64,000 nucleotides of DNA from Toxorhynchites rutilus septentrionalis (lineage: Eukaryota > Arthropoda > Insecta > Diptera > Culicidae), in the NCBI RefSeq assembly GCF_029784135.1, contig NC_073745.1:64076218-64140217 (forward strand), given 5' to 3'. A model generated the notes under the pieces. The model saw nothing but the letters and a program-made list of their open reading frames with translations. It had not been told where the DNA came from and did not search any database. This document shows positions 43,339 through 55,189 of this stretch, one piece after another (the first letter of the stretch is position 1; every line of letters begins with the position of its first letter). Made by a program: the position numbers and the translations under genes.

Positions 43339-44930
43339 TGATTTGCTGTTTTGTTGTCGCTTCGCAGGAGGAAAAATGTTGCGGCTACTCGAGAGATGAT
43401 AAGCACTGACAACCACCACCACTATTTGACGCGCACGCACACTATCGCGGATGGAAAACGGAAGGAGGAAAAACAATCGCGTAGACAAAATCGAATCCTT
43501 TTCCTTTTTATTTATTTGCTAGCTTTTCTTCACTTTTGTATTCACTCGTAACTCTCGTGCGTGTGATGTTTCCACCTCTCTGATATGGATCGCCTTATTT
43601 TATTTTATTATTTATTTTCTCCGCTGCCGAACTTCTCTACACTGCTTCTCACACGCGATACGCTATTTCGCTGCCGTATGTATTATTGCCTTTATCTTTG
43701 GTCTATCTTTATTTTTCTTTTGCTTCTTTCTCCCCCAAACACACAACCGATTTTTTAATTATTATATTTTCTACTGACAATCGGACGAACGAACCATGCA
43801 GCCAAGGAAAAATATAAAACAATGGGTTTCGCTCTTTTGCTTTTGCTGCTGCTGTCGTGTGCTTATACTTCACGCACACACTCGACTCAACTCGACTCGA
43901 CTCGGCAGTAGTGGCTCTGATTTTCTTCAAACACAAACCGACGCACCGGAGGATGAACGACTACTAGACCTGGTGGGGGGTGGTGATGGAGCGCGGGAGG
44001 CGTTGCTATGACAGCTATGGGCACACTCCACTAATAAACGACGGATCACTTGAGCAAATATGCACGGGAAAATTCTGTTCTGGATGATATCGCGAAGGGA
44101 AGCCCGTCGGAACAAATTGCAGCAGCGATATTTGGCACTGCCCTTAGCTCGCTACCACCGGAACCGGGAAATGAATGGGGATCCTTGCGACGGCGTATTG
44201 TAGCTGGTCTGTTCTTTTGTGTGTAAAACCTCAAAAATGTGGCTCGAGAAAAACCTAGCAGTAGGCTGACTGACTGGTTGTCAGGTTACCACCAAACGAT
44301 GGGCGATTCGAAGGGTTTTTCTACTGTGATTAAATAGACTTCGGTGACCACTATACCTCAAGGATGTGCGCGATATTTTTCGATTCACTACACACTCGCA
44401 GCGGGCCAAACGGGAGCTGTATTTTTTTTTCTGATAAAGTATAGACCACGAACGATGTGCTTCAGAAAATTCACTTCTTACTCGGTCTCCGGAGAATCGG
44501 ATACTGGCTAACTGTCCGCGGCCTGGGTGAAACTGAAGGCAGTGCTACTCAAGTGTGTACGATGCCGCACTCGCGACGGTGTCACCACTCGCTCGCTCGC
44601 TCGCCGGAGAAGGAGCGGATAATTTTCTCTCGATATCATTGAATGACAAACCGGTACTCCGTGTGGTGGTCTCGTTTTTCCACACGCGCGTATCACACGC
44701 TTCCATTCCATTCGCACTTGCGTCTCCGTACGTTTTTATTTTGCGCAAGTGCTGTTCGCAGCGCGTACGGAGAAAATAGAGAGAGAGACGAGCGAGATAA
44801 GCAGACACTTCTGTAGCTGTGTTGGTTTCGTCGCATGACGGGTGTTTGGGAAATCGAGAAAAGACAAACGTGCGATAGTGCACAGAGAACTGTCAAAACG
44901 GGCTGAAATCCAGTGATGCTAGATATGCTA
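43339..44930. other. Unique GC-richer sequence, possible 5' UTR and promoter of the minus-strand gene
   Basis: No transposon match was seen. GCTCGCTCGCTCGCTCGCCG near 44588, GAGAGAGAGACGAGCGAG near 44779 and CTGCTGCTG near 43846 are typical of insect 5' regions. Open frames on both strands overlap and look like low-complexity sequence. Promoter position cannot be fixed by eye. Confidence 0.3.
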
Positions 44931-44938
44931 GATATAAT

Positions 44939-47768
44939 CTAGGTAGTGCGGACTGAATCAAAACGGCTGTCAAAAAAGATCCAATTGAAATGTCAAAAGA
45001 GATCCAACGATCAGGAGTGTTATTTTTCTTATGATAATCAACACTATAAAAGAGGTATTGTTGTCAGGGGCAAAAATAATTCAAACAATAAAATGAACGA
45101 ACTACATTTTTCCGTCAATTGTTTAATTAACCATTGCATCTCTGAAAGAGCATCTCAGCCTTTCACTGAGCTACGCCTTTTTAATGTCCCCTCTCTTTGA
45201 CATAACGTTTTTCCGAACGAAATAAAAACAAACGAAGTCAGGGTCACGTAATTGTTTACTCCTGCGATTTGAAAATATTCGATAAAAAGTGGTAGGAAGA
45301 GATGCCAGATGATTTTGAAAAAAAGTCTGTAAAAACATGTGAATGTCTGTTAAAAATGTGGAAAAGTTTGTAAAAGTGTGCAGATCTATAAAAATGTCTT
45401 TTAACGTTAATTTTCACATATTCATTAATACTTTGTACATCGTGATGCACGTAAGATTGTATTTTGTATATATATACAGCCATTCCATGCCAAACCAATA
45501 TAGTGGTTCTCAGATCTTCGTCAAAAGTGGTAATATTGTTCTTTATCGCTAAACATTAGACTCGTATTTTTTTATTTTTTCATTGGGGTGCCCATTTCCA
45601 TTTTAGGGTTACCCAAAAAATCATTTTTTTCCACTTTTTCCCAAAATGACTTTTTTCAAAAATTTATAACTTTCGAACCACTTAACCGATTTAGATGATC
45701 GACATATCAAATTGAAGCCAATGAGCTTTAATTGAGAAATATTGAACTTGCAGATAATACGGATCCTATTTTCGTAATTATTGAGTGTAGTCGTTTTTTA
45801 ATGTTTTCATGGCTTTGGACTAGGGGGCGCTATAATTTTTTATATTTTTTCTTGAAAGGTGAGAATTTTTTACATAAAATATCTCGATATCAGAGATGCT
45901 ATTTTTTCCGTTTTTGAAATATGATTTTTCAAAACTAATCGATGGTTCGAAAAACAAATTTTCCCAATTTTTCCCACTACAAAAGCATAACTCTTGAACT
46001 ATTGGACCGACTCATATCATCGACATATCAAATTGAAGCTTACTAGCTATTTTTCTTCGAAAAAATGTTACTTTTGCGAAAAAATTGAATTCGTGTTTTT
46101 ATAATTATTGATTGAGTTATTTTTTCACAGTTTTCTCGTTTTAAGATAGGAGCGCTATATTTTTTTATATTTTTTATGGAAAGCTGAGGATTATTTACCT
46201 AACATATCTCGATATCAGAGATGTTATAATTATCGTTTTTAAGTTATAAAGTTGTAAATTTAACATGTTTTAAGTCTTCGATCAATATTCATATGTGACT
46301 AAACTAGAACTATGCTACTAGAATCCTTCCCGCAAGTGTGATATTTTTTTCAAATTTTGCTTCTTGGCTTCAATTTAATACATCGATCATCAAAACCGGT
46401 TCAGTAGTTCAAATGTTATGATTTTTTGCAGAAAGTTATTTTTGGACAAAGGGAGAAAAATGATTTTTCGAACCACCGGATTACTTTGAAACATCATATC
46501 CAAAAAAACAAAAAAATAGCATCTCTGATATCGAGATATGTTATGTAAAAAATCCTCTGCTTTCAAGAAAAAATATAAAAATATAGCGCCCTCTAGTCCA
46601 AAGTCATAAAAAAAATAAAAAATGACTACGATCAATAATTACTAAAATATAATGATTTTTTTCGCAAGTTAAATATTTTTTAATAAAAGGCAAAGTCATT
46701 AGTTTCAATTCTATATGTCGATCATCTAAATCGATTCAGTGATTCAAAAGTTATTAATTTTCATTTGTCATTTTTGGGAAAAAATGGAAAAAATTGATTT
46801 TTTGGACCACTTAATAACTTATGTGTTGTAAGTGTGCTTAAATGTTTCAACGATCTACACATACATACATACACATACATACGCGTTGTTATTTTTTATA
46901 AAAATCAGTATTTCTTCGTTGATATATTGGACATCCACCAAGGCTTGCGGTCTTGTCGTTGGTGAAATTTATAAGAAAATACAGTGTATATTTTCCATCC
47001 GCCATGCAAGGCTATACAAGTTTTAGATCTCCACTTGGCCATGAACCATGTCTGTGGTAACAATATCGAACAGTAACCCATATTTCGCCATAAGCAGAGC
47101 CGAAAGCGAATGTAAATTGTTAGGAATAGAATGAAAATTTTTATTCGATTTGTTTTAATACTTAGAAGACATAGTCCTGACCCTAGCTTAACTATTTTTC
47201 AATAAATCTCCTTGCATTTCAGCAAAACAATCTTATCTAGAACAAAAAATAATTATCAGAGACAATTCAAGATTTTTCGTTACCTGCAGAGAATGCAATT
47301 TTTCATTAATTGTGAATTGTGAAAAACCGTATCCTCTCTTTCGTCTGCAATGATGTCAGGGCAAAAGTACTTATGTGTATGAGTTCCAAACTTCATACAC
47401 ACCAGATGGGCCAACCAGAAAGACTGCCGGGCCGCAGGTTGAGTATCGCTGGTCTAACGTCATGTGTATTGATATAAACTAAATATAATAACTTTTCTGT
47501 ATTAAAACTATGGAAAAATGTCATATGGTGAGTCAAATATCTTTGATGTGATGAATAGAGCCCTTTTATTTTTCAAAAACCTGTGAAATATTGTTATATC
47601 CAAAAAGTCTACAACAAAAAAAAAGTGTTTTACAGATATGTCTGTAAATTTACAAACATATTTGTAAATCTGGCATCTCTGGTGGTCTAAGAATTTATTG
47701 CAAGAAATCGCTTGAAAACATGCATGAATTTGCTTGAAAATGAAGTGGATTGAGTCCGCACCACTTAG
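44939..47768. mobile_element. hAT-like non-autonomous element, copy 1
   Basis: The ends CTAGGTAGTGCGGACTGAAT (44939) and, reversed, CTAAGTGGTGCGGACTCAAT (47768) agree at about 18 of 21 positions. A perfect 8-bp duplication GATATAAT flanks them (44931-44938, 47769-47776). An 8-bp duplication points to hAT (or P) elements; the end does not fit the hAT consensus perfectly. No transposase remains. A fold-back element lies inside at 45477. Both ends are shared with the interrupted copy 2. Confidence 0.8.
45477..46815. mobile_element. Fold-back element, copy 2
   Basis: The left TIR CAGCCATTCCATGCCAAACC follows TA at 45475-45476, then ATAGTGGTTCTCA. The interior repeats the same blocks as 23.0-24.3 kb, first direct and then inverted (AGCTGAGGATTATTTACC against CCTCTGCTTTCAAG). 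The right TIR is missing; similarity ends near GGACCACTTAATAACTT. Confidence 0.6.
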
Positions 47769-47776
47769 GATATAAT

Positions 47777-48045
47777 TAATCCCATGAACGATAATTTATT
47801 TTCAGTCAACGCTACAGCATACGATTTAAAAAAAAATATTTTTCTAGGAGCATGCACTCAAATATATCAAAGCAATAGGTCGATATGACTTACAGATACT
47901 GCTCTCATAAAAAGCATCAAACCTCAATGATTTCAGGCGAATTCAGTTCGTTATTATCAGTTTGTTCGGGAAATTTTTTTGACTAGCTGGACTCGTCATT
48001 TCCGATCAAGGGGTTAACTTTTAGTAGTTTTTGTTATTCGCGATC
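47777..48045. other. Short spacer between the two hAT-like copies
   Basis: AT-rich, no feature recognised. It ends at the 8-base flank of copy 2. Confidence 0.4.
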
Positions 48046-48907
48046 CTAGGTAGTGCGAACTGAATCAAAACGACTGTCAAAAAAGATCCAATTGAAATGT
48101 CAAAAAAGATTCAATGATCAGGAGTGTTATTTTTCTTATGATAGGTATTGTTATCAAAGGCAAAAATAATGAAACTTATAAAATGAACGAACTACATTTT
48201 TCCGTCAATTTTTTAATTGACCATTGCATCTCTGAAAGAGCATCTTATATTGCAAGGTATCAGAACCTGACAGAATATAAACAACCAACGAATAACGCTT
48301 AGTTTACTCCAAGATTTCAATGTGAGAGCAAAATTCGACATTGGCGAGTTCCGATACGTACATACATAGTCAAAGTAAAATGTTATGAAGACGTATTTTT
48401 CTAACGTCGGTGAAAACAGCATTTCTAGTAAAGCTGACCGAATGAAATCCGCTCAATTATGATCCGCTAGTCCTGGTGATGAATATAACGGTAAAGCAAT
48501 CTGCGCTTCGTGTTGATGATGGATGTAATCTTCTGAGTCAACTACCGGCTTATGAATTAACTGCAAAGTTTAAAGCCTCTTAAAAACAAAGAATCAACCA
48601 ACTACCGGCTTAATTGTGGAAAAGGCATTACGGTTTCTCATGAGGTTTCTTTTCCGGTTGAAATGTAACGATGTATTTCTATCAAAATAAACCTGAAAAT
48701 GTGTATGAATGGTTTACTACACTTTTGGTTTTCAATAATGGAAACATCGTACTAACTCCATAGATACGGGAACCCTTATTCGTAACTAGTTTGTCGTCTC
48801 CGCAAAAATCGACCCAGCGCGTTTGTAAATATTAGGCTGTCTAAAAAGTCCTGCGGTGTTTTTTTTGAATTTTCATTTGTCCATAAAATTAGTTACAATC
48901 ATCTGTT

Positions 48908-49405
48908 TTAAGTCAAATATGCGCCGTTTTGTTCGATGACTTGTTCCCAACGAGATGCCAACTTCATAATACCCCTGTTATAGAAGCTCGCTTCCTTATT
49001 GGCAAAAAACTCGGATAGCCAATTTTCACAGGCCTCTTTTGTGGCTAACTTCTGACTACCTAGCTCGTTCGCCATGGACAAAAACAGGTGGTAGTCACTT
49101 GGTGCAAGGTCCGGACTATACGGCGGATGCAAAAGAACCTCCCATCCGAGCTCCCGGAGCTCTGGCGCGTCACCAAAAAAGTATGTGGCCTGGCATTTTC
49201 CTGATGGAAGACAATGCGGCCTCTGTTTATCAAAGATGGCCTCTTCTTCATGAGTGCTACCTTCAAGCGGTTCAGTTGTTGGCAGTACAGGTCCGAATTG
49301 AGCGTTTGGCCATAGGGAAGCAGCTCATAATAGATTATTCCTTGACAATCCCACCAAACACACAGCAGAACCTTCCTGGCCGTTAATGAGGGCTTGGTCA
49401 CCGTC
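48908..49405 (-). pseudogene. Mariner transposase, C-terminal part
   Basis: After the copia insertion the protein resumes with AQTVTKPSLTARKVLLCVWW and runs through LYCQQLNRLKVALMKKRPSL and RIVFHQENARPHT, where the second catalytic Asp of mariner (HQDNARPH) is Glu. A frameshift near 49130 moves the rest to another frame: MHPPYSPDLAPSDYHLFLSM with the third Asp, then FYNRGIMKLASRWEQ and the stop at 48908. The changed catalytic residue, frameshift and insertion each suffice to inactivate it. Confidence 0.8.
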
Positions 49406-49410
49406 TGAGC
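49406..49410 (+). repeat. Target duplication TGAGC, left
   Basis: TGAGC here and at 54078-54082 directly flank the two LTRs, giving the 5-bp duplication normal for copia integrase. Confidence 0.85.
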
Positions 49411-49679
49411 TGACGACGATACGACTAGCAGAGTAACACGGCGGACCAGGGAACCAGTTTCAGATTGATCACGGTGAAATAAAACACGCGAGTTTACACT
49501 TGATAACATGTATTTTAGAATAAACGATTGAATAAACTGTAGTTGGGAAAAGTGCTTTATCGAATGAGAGCACACGCTATTTACCTAGGGGTATGTCAAT
49601 TGAATCAACGATTACTCACTAGGGAAGGGGTGCTCGGATGTAATGCGTATACAGCAAGAGGTAATCATCGTTCTCTTCA
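49411..49679 (-). repeat. Copia 3' LTR
   Basis: On the plus strand it reads TGACGACGATACGACTAGCA at its start and ends GTTCTCTTCA. It matches 53809-54077 with A/G, A/T and A/G differences near 49494-49518. Confidence 0.9.
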
Positions 49680-49689
49680 CTCCTCCTCG
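49680..49689 (-). promoter_or_regulatory. Copia polypurine tract
   Basis: On the minus strand CGAGGAGGAG immediately precedes the 3' LTR; it would prime plus-strand DNA synthesis. Confidence 0.65.
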
Positions 49690-49718
49690 ATGATCAACCT
49701 CTAGGATCCGGAATTTGA

Positions 49719-52298
49719 TTACTCCAGACCTAACATCTTGCAGAAGCGGTTATGCTTCAGCGGTCCTAGTGGCTTAGTTAGTATATCGGCTGCCATTTGA
49801 TCCGTCGGACAATATTCCAACGCAATCTGCCCCGTTGAACACAGCTCCTGAACAAACTTCTGCCGAGTATCTATATGCTTTGATCTTCGGTTGACACGTT
49901 CCGTTTTGACAAACGTGATACAGCTCTGGTTGTCTTCGCGTATGGTTGTTGCTATTACCTGACGCTCTCCGAAGTCCGACAACAGTTGCCTCAACCAGAC
50001 TGCTTCATGACTGGCCTCGCTGAGTGCAACATATTCCGCCTCCATAGATGAAAGCGTTACACTGGTTTGTCCTCGACTTGCCCACGAAATGGTTCCACCA
50101 CAAAATTGAAAAACAAAACCCGATGTTGATTTGCGACTTGCCAAATCACCAGCCCAATCGGCATCCGAAAAGCCTAGCAATGCCTGATCTTCTCTGCCGC
50201 CCAATCGTAGACTATAGCCGATGGTACCTTTGAGATATCTCATTACTCTTTTCGCCGCCACCCAATCCTGCTCCGTGGGTGCAGCTAACTTTCTACCAAG
50301 AAGAGCTGCGCTATTAGCGATGTCAGGGCAAGCCACAACCGAAAGGTAAAGGAGACATCCGACCACACTTCGGTACTTGGAGGCATCCTTCAGAAACTCA
50401 GTTTTATCTTCCATCTTGACGTAGCTTGGATCCATCGGCGCTTTAGCCGGTTTCGCCTCGTTCATACCGCAATCTTTCAAAAGCTTTTCGATGTAGTTCT
50501 GCAGCCGAATCGTATATGCATCTTCCTCACGACGAATTTCCATGCCAAGGAAATAGCGAACATTTCCCAGACACGTAACTTCAAACTCCTTCTTCAGCCC
50601 ATCCGTTACTGCCTCCAGTTCTTCGGTACACGCCGACGACAGAAGAATATCGTCGACATAAACTAGTAAAAACACCTTGGTATCACCGCAATCCCGCACA
50701 TACACACAAGGGTCAGCCGACGATTGCTGGAACTGTAGCTTGCTGAGCACGTCGTGGAGCCGTTTGTGCCAACAACGCGCGGATTGGCGTAATCCGTATA
50801 TACTCTTCTTAAGCCTGCAGACGTAACCTTCTTTGCCAGGTACTACACACTCTGGCGGTTGGCGCATGTAAACCTCTTCTACTAAAATACCGTAAAGGTA
50901 GGCCGTCTTAATGTCTAGATGCCTCACCGCCATCTTCCGCTTCGATGCAATGGCCAACAGCGTACGAAAAGTCGCATGTCGGGTGACAGGAGCGAACACG
51001 TCCTCAAAATCTTCCCCGAATTTTTGTGAAAAGTCTTGGGCCACGACTCTCGCCTTATGCTTCACTATGTTCCCCTTTTCGTCACGCTTTAGCTTGTACA
51101 CCCATCGCGATCCTACAACTTTACGTCCTTTTGGCAATGGGACCAGTTCCCATGTTTGGTTCCGTTCGTGAGAGTCAAGCTCATCCCACATCGCGTCCCG
51201 CCATTCCTTAACTTCCAGTGCATCCCGAACGTTGATCGGTTCCTCCGATGCACAAGCCATATTCGCAACGGCATAATCGAGAACGTAATCACCCAGATTC
51301 CGCGGTGCCACACCACGCGTTTGACGCTGCGAGCGACGCAGAAGCGATAGAACAGGTTCCACTTCTTCGTTCTCTGGTTCCGCAATCCGCTCTTCCTCTT
51401 CGTACTCTGCTTCAGGGATCGGCTTCTCCTCTTCTTCGAGCTTCAATGGATCCATCTCCTCCTCGACGGCTACTCTTTCTTTATTGCTAGCTTCGAAATG
51501 CAACGGAATATCAACCGACGACATACCATTCCCCAGTTCGACAAAACGTGCATCACGACTGAGTGTGATGAGATCAGTCTTGCAATCCACAAACCTGTAG
51601 GCTTTGTGATCCATCGAGTATCCCACAAAACGAAGCTTCGTTGACTTACTTTCAAGCTTTCCGCGCTTCTGATCCGGTATATGCACGAAGGCCTCTAAGC
51701 CGAAGATGCGAAGATGACTCAGATCCGGCTTGCGGCCCCACCAGAGTTCGTAGGGCGTTTTTGGTATACTTCTCGAAGGCAAACGATTTTGCAAATACGT
51801 TGCAGTCAGCACTGCCTCTCCCCAATACCGCTTCGGCATGCCAGAGTCAATCAACATGCATGTTGCCATCTCCGTAATCGACCGGTTCTTACGTTCGGCC
51901 ACACCATTGGATTGAGGAGTGTAGGGTGTCGTGAACTGCGGCATAATTCCCTCCGCACGATAAAAGTTCTTCAACTCGTTGTTGCAAAATTCACCCCCTC
52001 CGTCAGAACGAATAGCTCCAGGCTTTCGTCCAAAAATATTCTCTGTCCATCGAACGTAATCTTTTATCATCTGTGTTGCTTCCGATTTGTGCTTCAACAA
52101 ATATGTGACCGTAAAGCGACTATAATCGTCAATCAAGTGCATGACGAATCGATTACCACTTGGAGTAACGGATTTCATCGGTCCGCACAAATCCGTATGT
52201 ACAATGTCAAGCACTCGTCTGGATTTACGTTCGGCTACCGGGGGAAAAGGCTGTCTCACGGATTTTCCCTCTAGACAACATTCACATACAAGGCGCAT
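49719..52298 (-). pseudogene. Copia pol: integrase core, reverse transcriptase, RNase H (open 859 residues)
   Basis: This segment is open for 859 residues but is cut off from the upstream frame by a frameshift near 52300. CECC at 5-8 belongs to the integrase zinc region. The integrase triad is HTD (36), SDGGGEF (98) and GVAE (134), with 35 residues between the last two. An acidic linker (about 275-315) precedes RT, which has RHLDIKTAYLYG (459-468) and YVDD (546-549). RNase H shows FSDADWAGD (about 710) and SSMEAEYVAL (about 755), then DNQSC and KHIDTRQKF. All catalytic residues are present. Stop at 49719 lies 30 bases before the polypurine tract. Confidence 0.9.
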
Positions 52299-52300
52299 GC

Positions 52301-53000
52301 CACAGTCACCTTAACGCCAGTTGCCAAATCTTCCTTGAAGAGTCGCTCAGTTGCTGCCCAATCCCTGTGGCCGAATCTCCGATGCCACCGATGCTGGCAG
52401 TTTTCCCGATGCTCACCAGTTGCAGCCTTGTTGGAAACTTCCACCGTACGAAGGTAGTATAGACCACCGTAGCGAAAGCCCGTCGCCACGACGTCTCCTC
52501 CTGCTTCAACAATTCGACACGTTACCATCAAAATTCACCGCAAGATTCTTCTCCGCCAACTTGGCCACCGATATCAGATTCGTCGACAATCCCGGAACGA
52601 ACTTCACATTTTTCATATTAATCTTCATCGGGTTGCCCGAACCGTCCACACCACTGAGCATTCCACAACCTTCTCCGTGGATCTCCGTCTTTTGTCCGTC
52701 AGCGAGCACAATACACCCACCGGAAACTTCTTTCAACGATTCGAAAAATTCACGATTGTTGGTCATATGGGCACTTGCCCCACTGTCAATTACCCACGAT
52801 GTCGACCGAACACTTTCACTGCCGGTAAACGCAACACTTTTTCCATCGCCTTGAGCGGCTTTCGCTTTGGGAATTTCTTTTTCCTTTGAACTTTCTCCCT
52901 TCTGATTCCTGAACTTTCGGCAATCCCGACGCAAATGTCCCGGACGTTTACAAAAGTGGCACACGCGAGACTCTTTCGGTTTGTTATCCACCGACCGCAT
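52301..53000 (-). pseudogene. Copia zinc knuckle, protease and pre-integrase segments
   Basis: After a one-base frameshift at about 53003 the minus strand encodes VCHFCKRPGHLRRDC, the gag nucleocapsid CCHC knuckle, and WVIDSGASAHMTN, the aspartic protease with its DSGA active site, then ILADGQKTEI and FVPGLSTNLISVAKL. A second frameshift near 52515 moves to a frame with YYLRTVE and HRRFGHRDWAATERL, the pre-integrase HRxxGH block. A third near 52300 leads into pol. Each shift is a single-base change, so sequencing or assembly error in homopolymers cannot be excluded. Confidence 0.8.
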
Positions 53001-53002
53001 AG

Positions 53003-53590
53003 CTTTTTCCGATTTCGACCATCACCCTCACGCTCCAAACGACGATAATATTCATCCGTCAGTTTGGATTTGACGATATCCAGCGAGATATCATCATCTT
53101 CACGACTGTCCAAAGCCGTAACAATGCCATCAAACGAGGGTGGCAAACTTCGCAATAGCATACACACTTTCGTGTCCTTATCCAGCTCCGTACCGGCAGC
53201 GTCCAAACGATCGAAAAGTTCGTCAATCTCGCGCAAATGTTCCTCCAAATTACCACGCTCGGGGAGGTTTACCGCACACAATTTCTTCAGCAAAGAAACT
53301 CGTACTGATCGTGTCGTTTTCTGGTGGTACGATTTCAATGCGTTGAACACTTCATAGGCACTAACACAGTTTCGGATGAGTGACAGCTCGCTATCCTCAA
53401 GCAGCAGCACTAAAGTGGCCTTCGCCTTCCGGTCGGCAATTCTCCACTCATCGTCCAGTTCTTCCGGCGGGAGCGGCTCACTCACCACAGTCCACAAATC
53501 TTCACGCTGTAACAGCATCTCAATGCGCACTTTCCAGGTTCGCCAATTTGTGCCATTCAGCTTGGCAAATGCAAAACGAGAATCCGCCAT
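53003..53590 (-). pseudogene. Copia gag, capsid part
   Basis: I place the start at the Met of MADSRFAFAKLNGTNWRTWK (53590), since the usual copia gag begins a few residues before FxKLxGxNWxxWK; an upstream in-frame ATG at 53632 would add 14 residues. The UBN2/DUF4219-like capsid region follows, with LLLEDSELSLIRNCVSAYEV and LRSLPPSFDGIVTALDSRED. The natural frame should run on into the zinc knuckle but a shift in an A-run at about 53003 diverts it. The start lies about 220 bases inside the 5' LTR. Confidence 0.85.
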
Positions 53591-53794
53591 CTTGGCAAAA
53601 CACGTCCGAAAAACAGTACAGTTATCAAGCACTAGCGACGCTTGTCGAAAAACGAAACTTTTACAAAATGAGGATGACTCTGCACTTTACAGCAGCAGCA
53701 CACCAACACACACAAACGCCGTCGAACTTTCGCGATACTCCGTCACTTTTCAAACGGACTATTTCTTCCGAGATTTCTCAAATCCTACTATTTC

Positions 53795-53808
53795 CTGGGC
53801 CCATAACC
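53795..53808 (-). promoter_or_regulatory. Copia primer-binding site, tRNA-iMet anticodon-arm type
   Basis: Directly after the 5' LTR the minus strand reads GGTTATGGGCCCAG. This is complementary to the anticodon arm of initiator tRNA-Met (CTGGGCCCATAACC) rather than to a tRNA 3' end, as is known for Drosophila copia, which uses a tRNA-iMet half as primer. Confidence 0.8.
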
Positions 53809-54077
53809 TGACGACGATACGACTAGCAGAGTAACACGGCGGACCAGGGAACCAGTTTCAGATTGATCACGGTGAAATAAAACACGCGAGTTTGCACTTG
53901 ATAACTTGTATTTTAGGATAAACGATTGAATAAACTGTAGTTGGGAAAAGTGCTTTATCGAATGAGAGCACACGCTATTTACCTAGGGGTATGTCAATTG
54001 AATCAACGATTACTCACTAGGGAAGGGGTGCTCGGATGTAATGCGTATACAGCAAGAGGTAATCATCGTTCTCTTCA
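53809..54077 (-). repeat. Copia 5' LTR
   Basis: Near-identical to 49411-49679. It is followed by TGAGC at 54078-54082, the right target duplication. Confidence 0.9.
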
Positions 54078-54082
54078 TGAGC

Positions 54083-54605
54083 CGCTTCAGCGGGCTTCGA
54101 CCACGACCGTTTGCGCTTCACGTTGTCGTAAGTGACCCACTTTTCATCGCCAGTCACCATCCGCTTCAGAAACGGGTCGATTTTGTTGCGATTCAGCAGC
54201 GATTCACATGCGTCGATACGGTCAAAGATGTTTTTTTTTCGTCAACGTGTGTGGCACCCATACATCGAGCTTCTTTGTGAATCCAAGCTTCTTCAAATGG
54301 TTAATAACGGTATGATGACTTATCCCCAGCTCTTGGCCGATGCTACGGCTGCTACTATGCCGGTCTTTCTCGGCTAATTCAGCGATTTTGTCGCAATTTT
54401 CGACGACAGCCTTCCGGAGCGTGGCGCAACTTCGACGACCTCTACACCAGAACGAAAACGTTGAAACCATCGTTGTGCGGTGGAAATGGAAACTGTATCG
54501 GGTCCATAAACTGCACAAATTTTATTGGCAGCTTGAGATGCATTTTTGCCTTTGTCATAGTAGTACTGTAAAATATGTCGGATTTTCTCTTTATTTTGCT
54601 CCATA
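54083..54605 (-). pseudogene. Mariner transposase, N-terminal part
   Basis: From the Met at 54605 the frame reads MEQNKEKIRHILQYYYDKGK, then KICAVYGPDTVSISTAQRWF, the paired helix-turn-helix of mariner transposases. A frameshift near 54420-54450 changes frame to KIAELAEKDRHSSSRSIGQE and LGISHHTVINHLKKLGFTKK, with VWVPH, the linker motif of the family. A second shift near 54235 leads to DACESLLNRNKIDPFLKRMV and GDEKWVTYDN, the first catalytic Asp block. The copia element interrupts the gene soon after, at KRSWSKPAEA. Confidence 0.8.
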
Positions 54606-55189
54606 TTTGCGACACTATAACTCACGAACGACTTAACCAAACAAAACACTGTCAAGGACTATATTATAGCTTTCCAACAAGCTATAGTATGACTCGATAC
54701 AATGAATACAACTAGAACTACGCGCTTACAACGACACCTCGCGGAAATACCGCAGGACTTTTTTGACAGCCTAATACGTTTCCGAGGGGATACGATAAAA
54801 GCTAACGCAAACATTTTCACTCGTATTCGGGTAGCCCTACACTGAGCAACGAATTCTTTATGTCCACTTTTCCTGATATAATATTTCTCCGAACGAAATA
54901 AAAACAAACGAAGTTACAGTCACGTAAATGTTTACTCCTGCTATTCGAAAATATTCGATAAAAAGTGGAACGAAGAGTTACCAGATGATTTGTAAAAAAT
55001 ATCTGTAAAATATGTGAAAGTCTGTTAAAAATGTGGAAATGTGTGTAAAAGTGTGCGGATCTGTAAAAATGTCTCTTGATGTTAATTTTCACAGATTAAT
55101 TAATACTTTTTACATCGCGATGCACGTAAGATTGTTTTGTGTATATTATTGTATATTTTGTATATGTATATTTTGCATACACGAGTATA

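Larger units (their letters stand above)
49411..54077 (-). mobile_element. Ty1/copia LTR retrotransposon, full length
   Basis: Two 269-bp LTRs, a 5-bp duplication, a primer site, a polypurine tract and gag-pol in copia order (protease, integrase, RT, RNase H) define a 4667-bp element on the minus strand. The LTRs differ at about three positions, so insertion is recent on the scale of this window, yet gag-pol holds three frameshifts. It sits inside the mariner transposase. Confidence 0.9.
48832..54774 (-). mobile_element. Mariner transposon (DD34D type), split by a copia element
   Basis: TIRs TTAGGCTGTCTAAAAAGTCC at 48832 and, reversed, TTAGGCTGTCAAAAAAGTCC at 54774 continue with TGCGGTRTTT. 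TA is duplicated at 48830-48831 and 54775-54776. Without the inner insertion (49411-54077 plus one TGAGC) the element is about 1.27 kb, the standard mariner size. Its transposase is on the minus strand and broken. Confidence 0.85.

Noticed and set aside
43339..43488. Extension of the candidate exon to the upstream Met at 43488
   Set aside because: The added 50 residues are hydrophobic, low-complexity and unlike the Gly-rich exon; the Met at 43338 or the one two codons later is more plausible.
49060..49575. Single 171-residue minus frame starting in the LTR and running into mariner transposase
   Set aside because: It is a chance join of LTR sequence with the transposase fragment across the insertion site; the same LTR-derived start recurs at 53973.
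49719..53834. Several plus-strand open frames of 60-190 codons opposite the copia gag-pol
   Set aside because: They are antisense shadows of the minus-strand polyprotein and contain no domains of their own.
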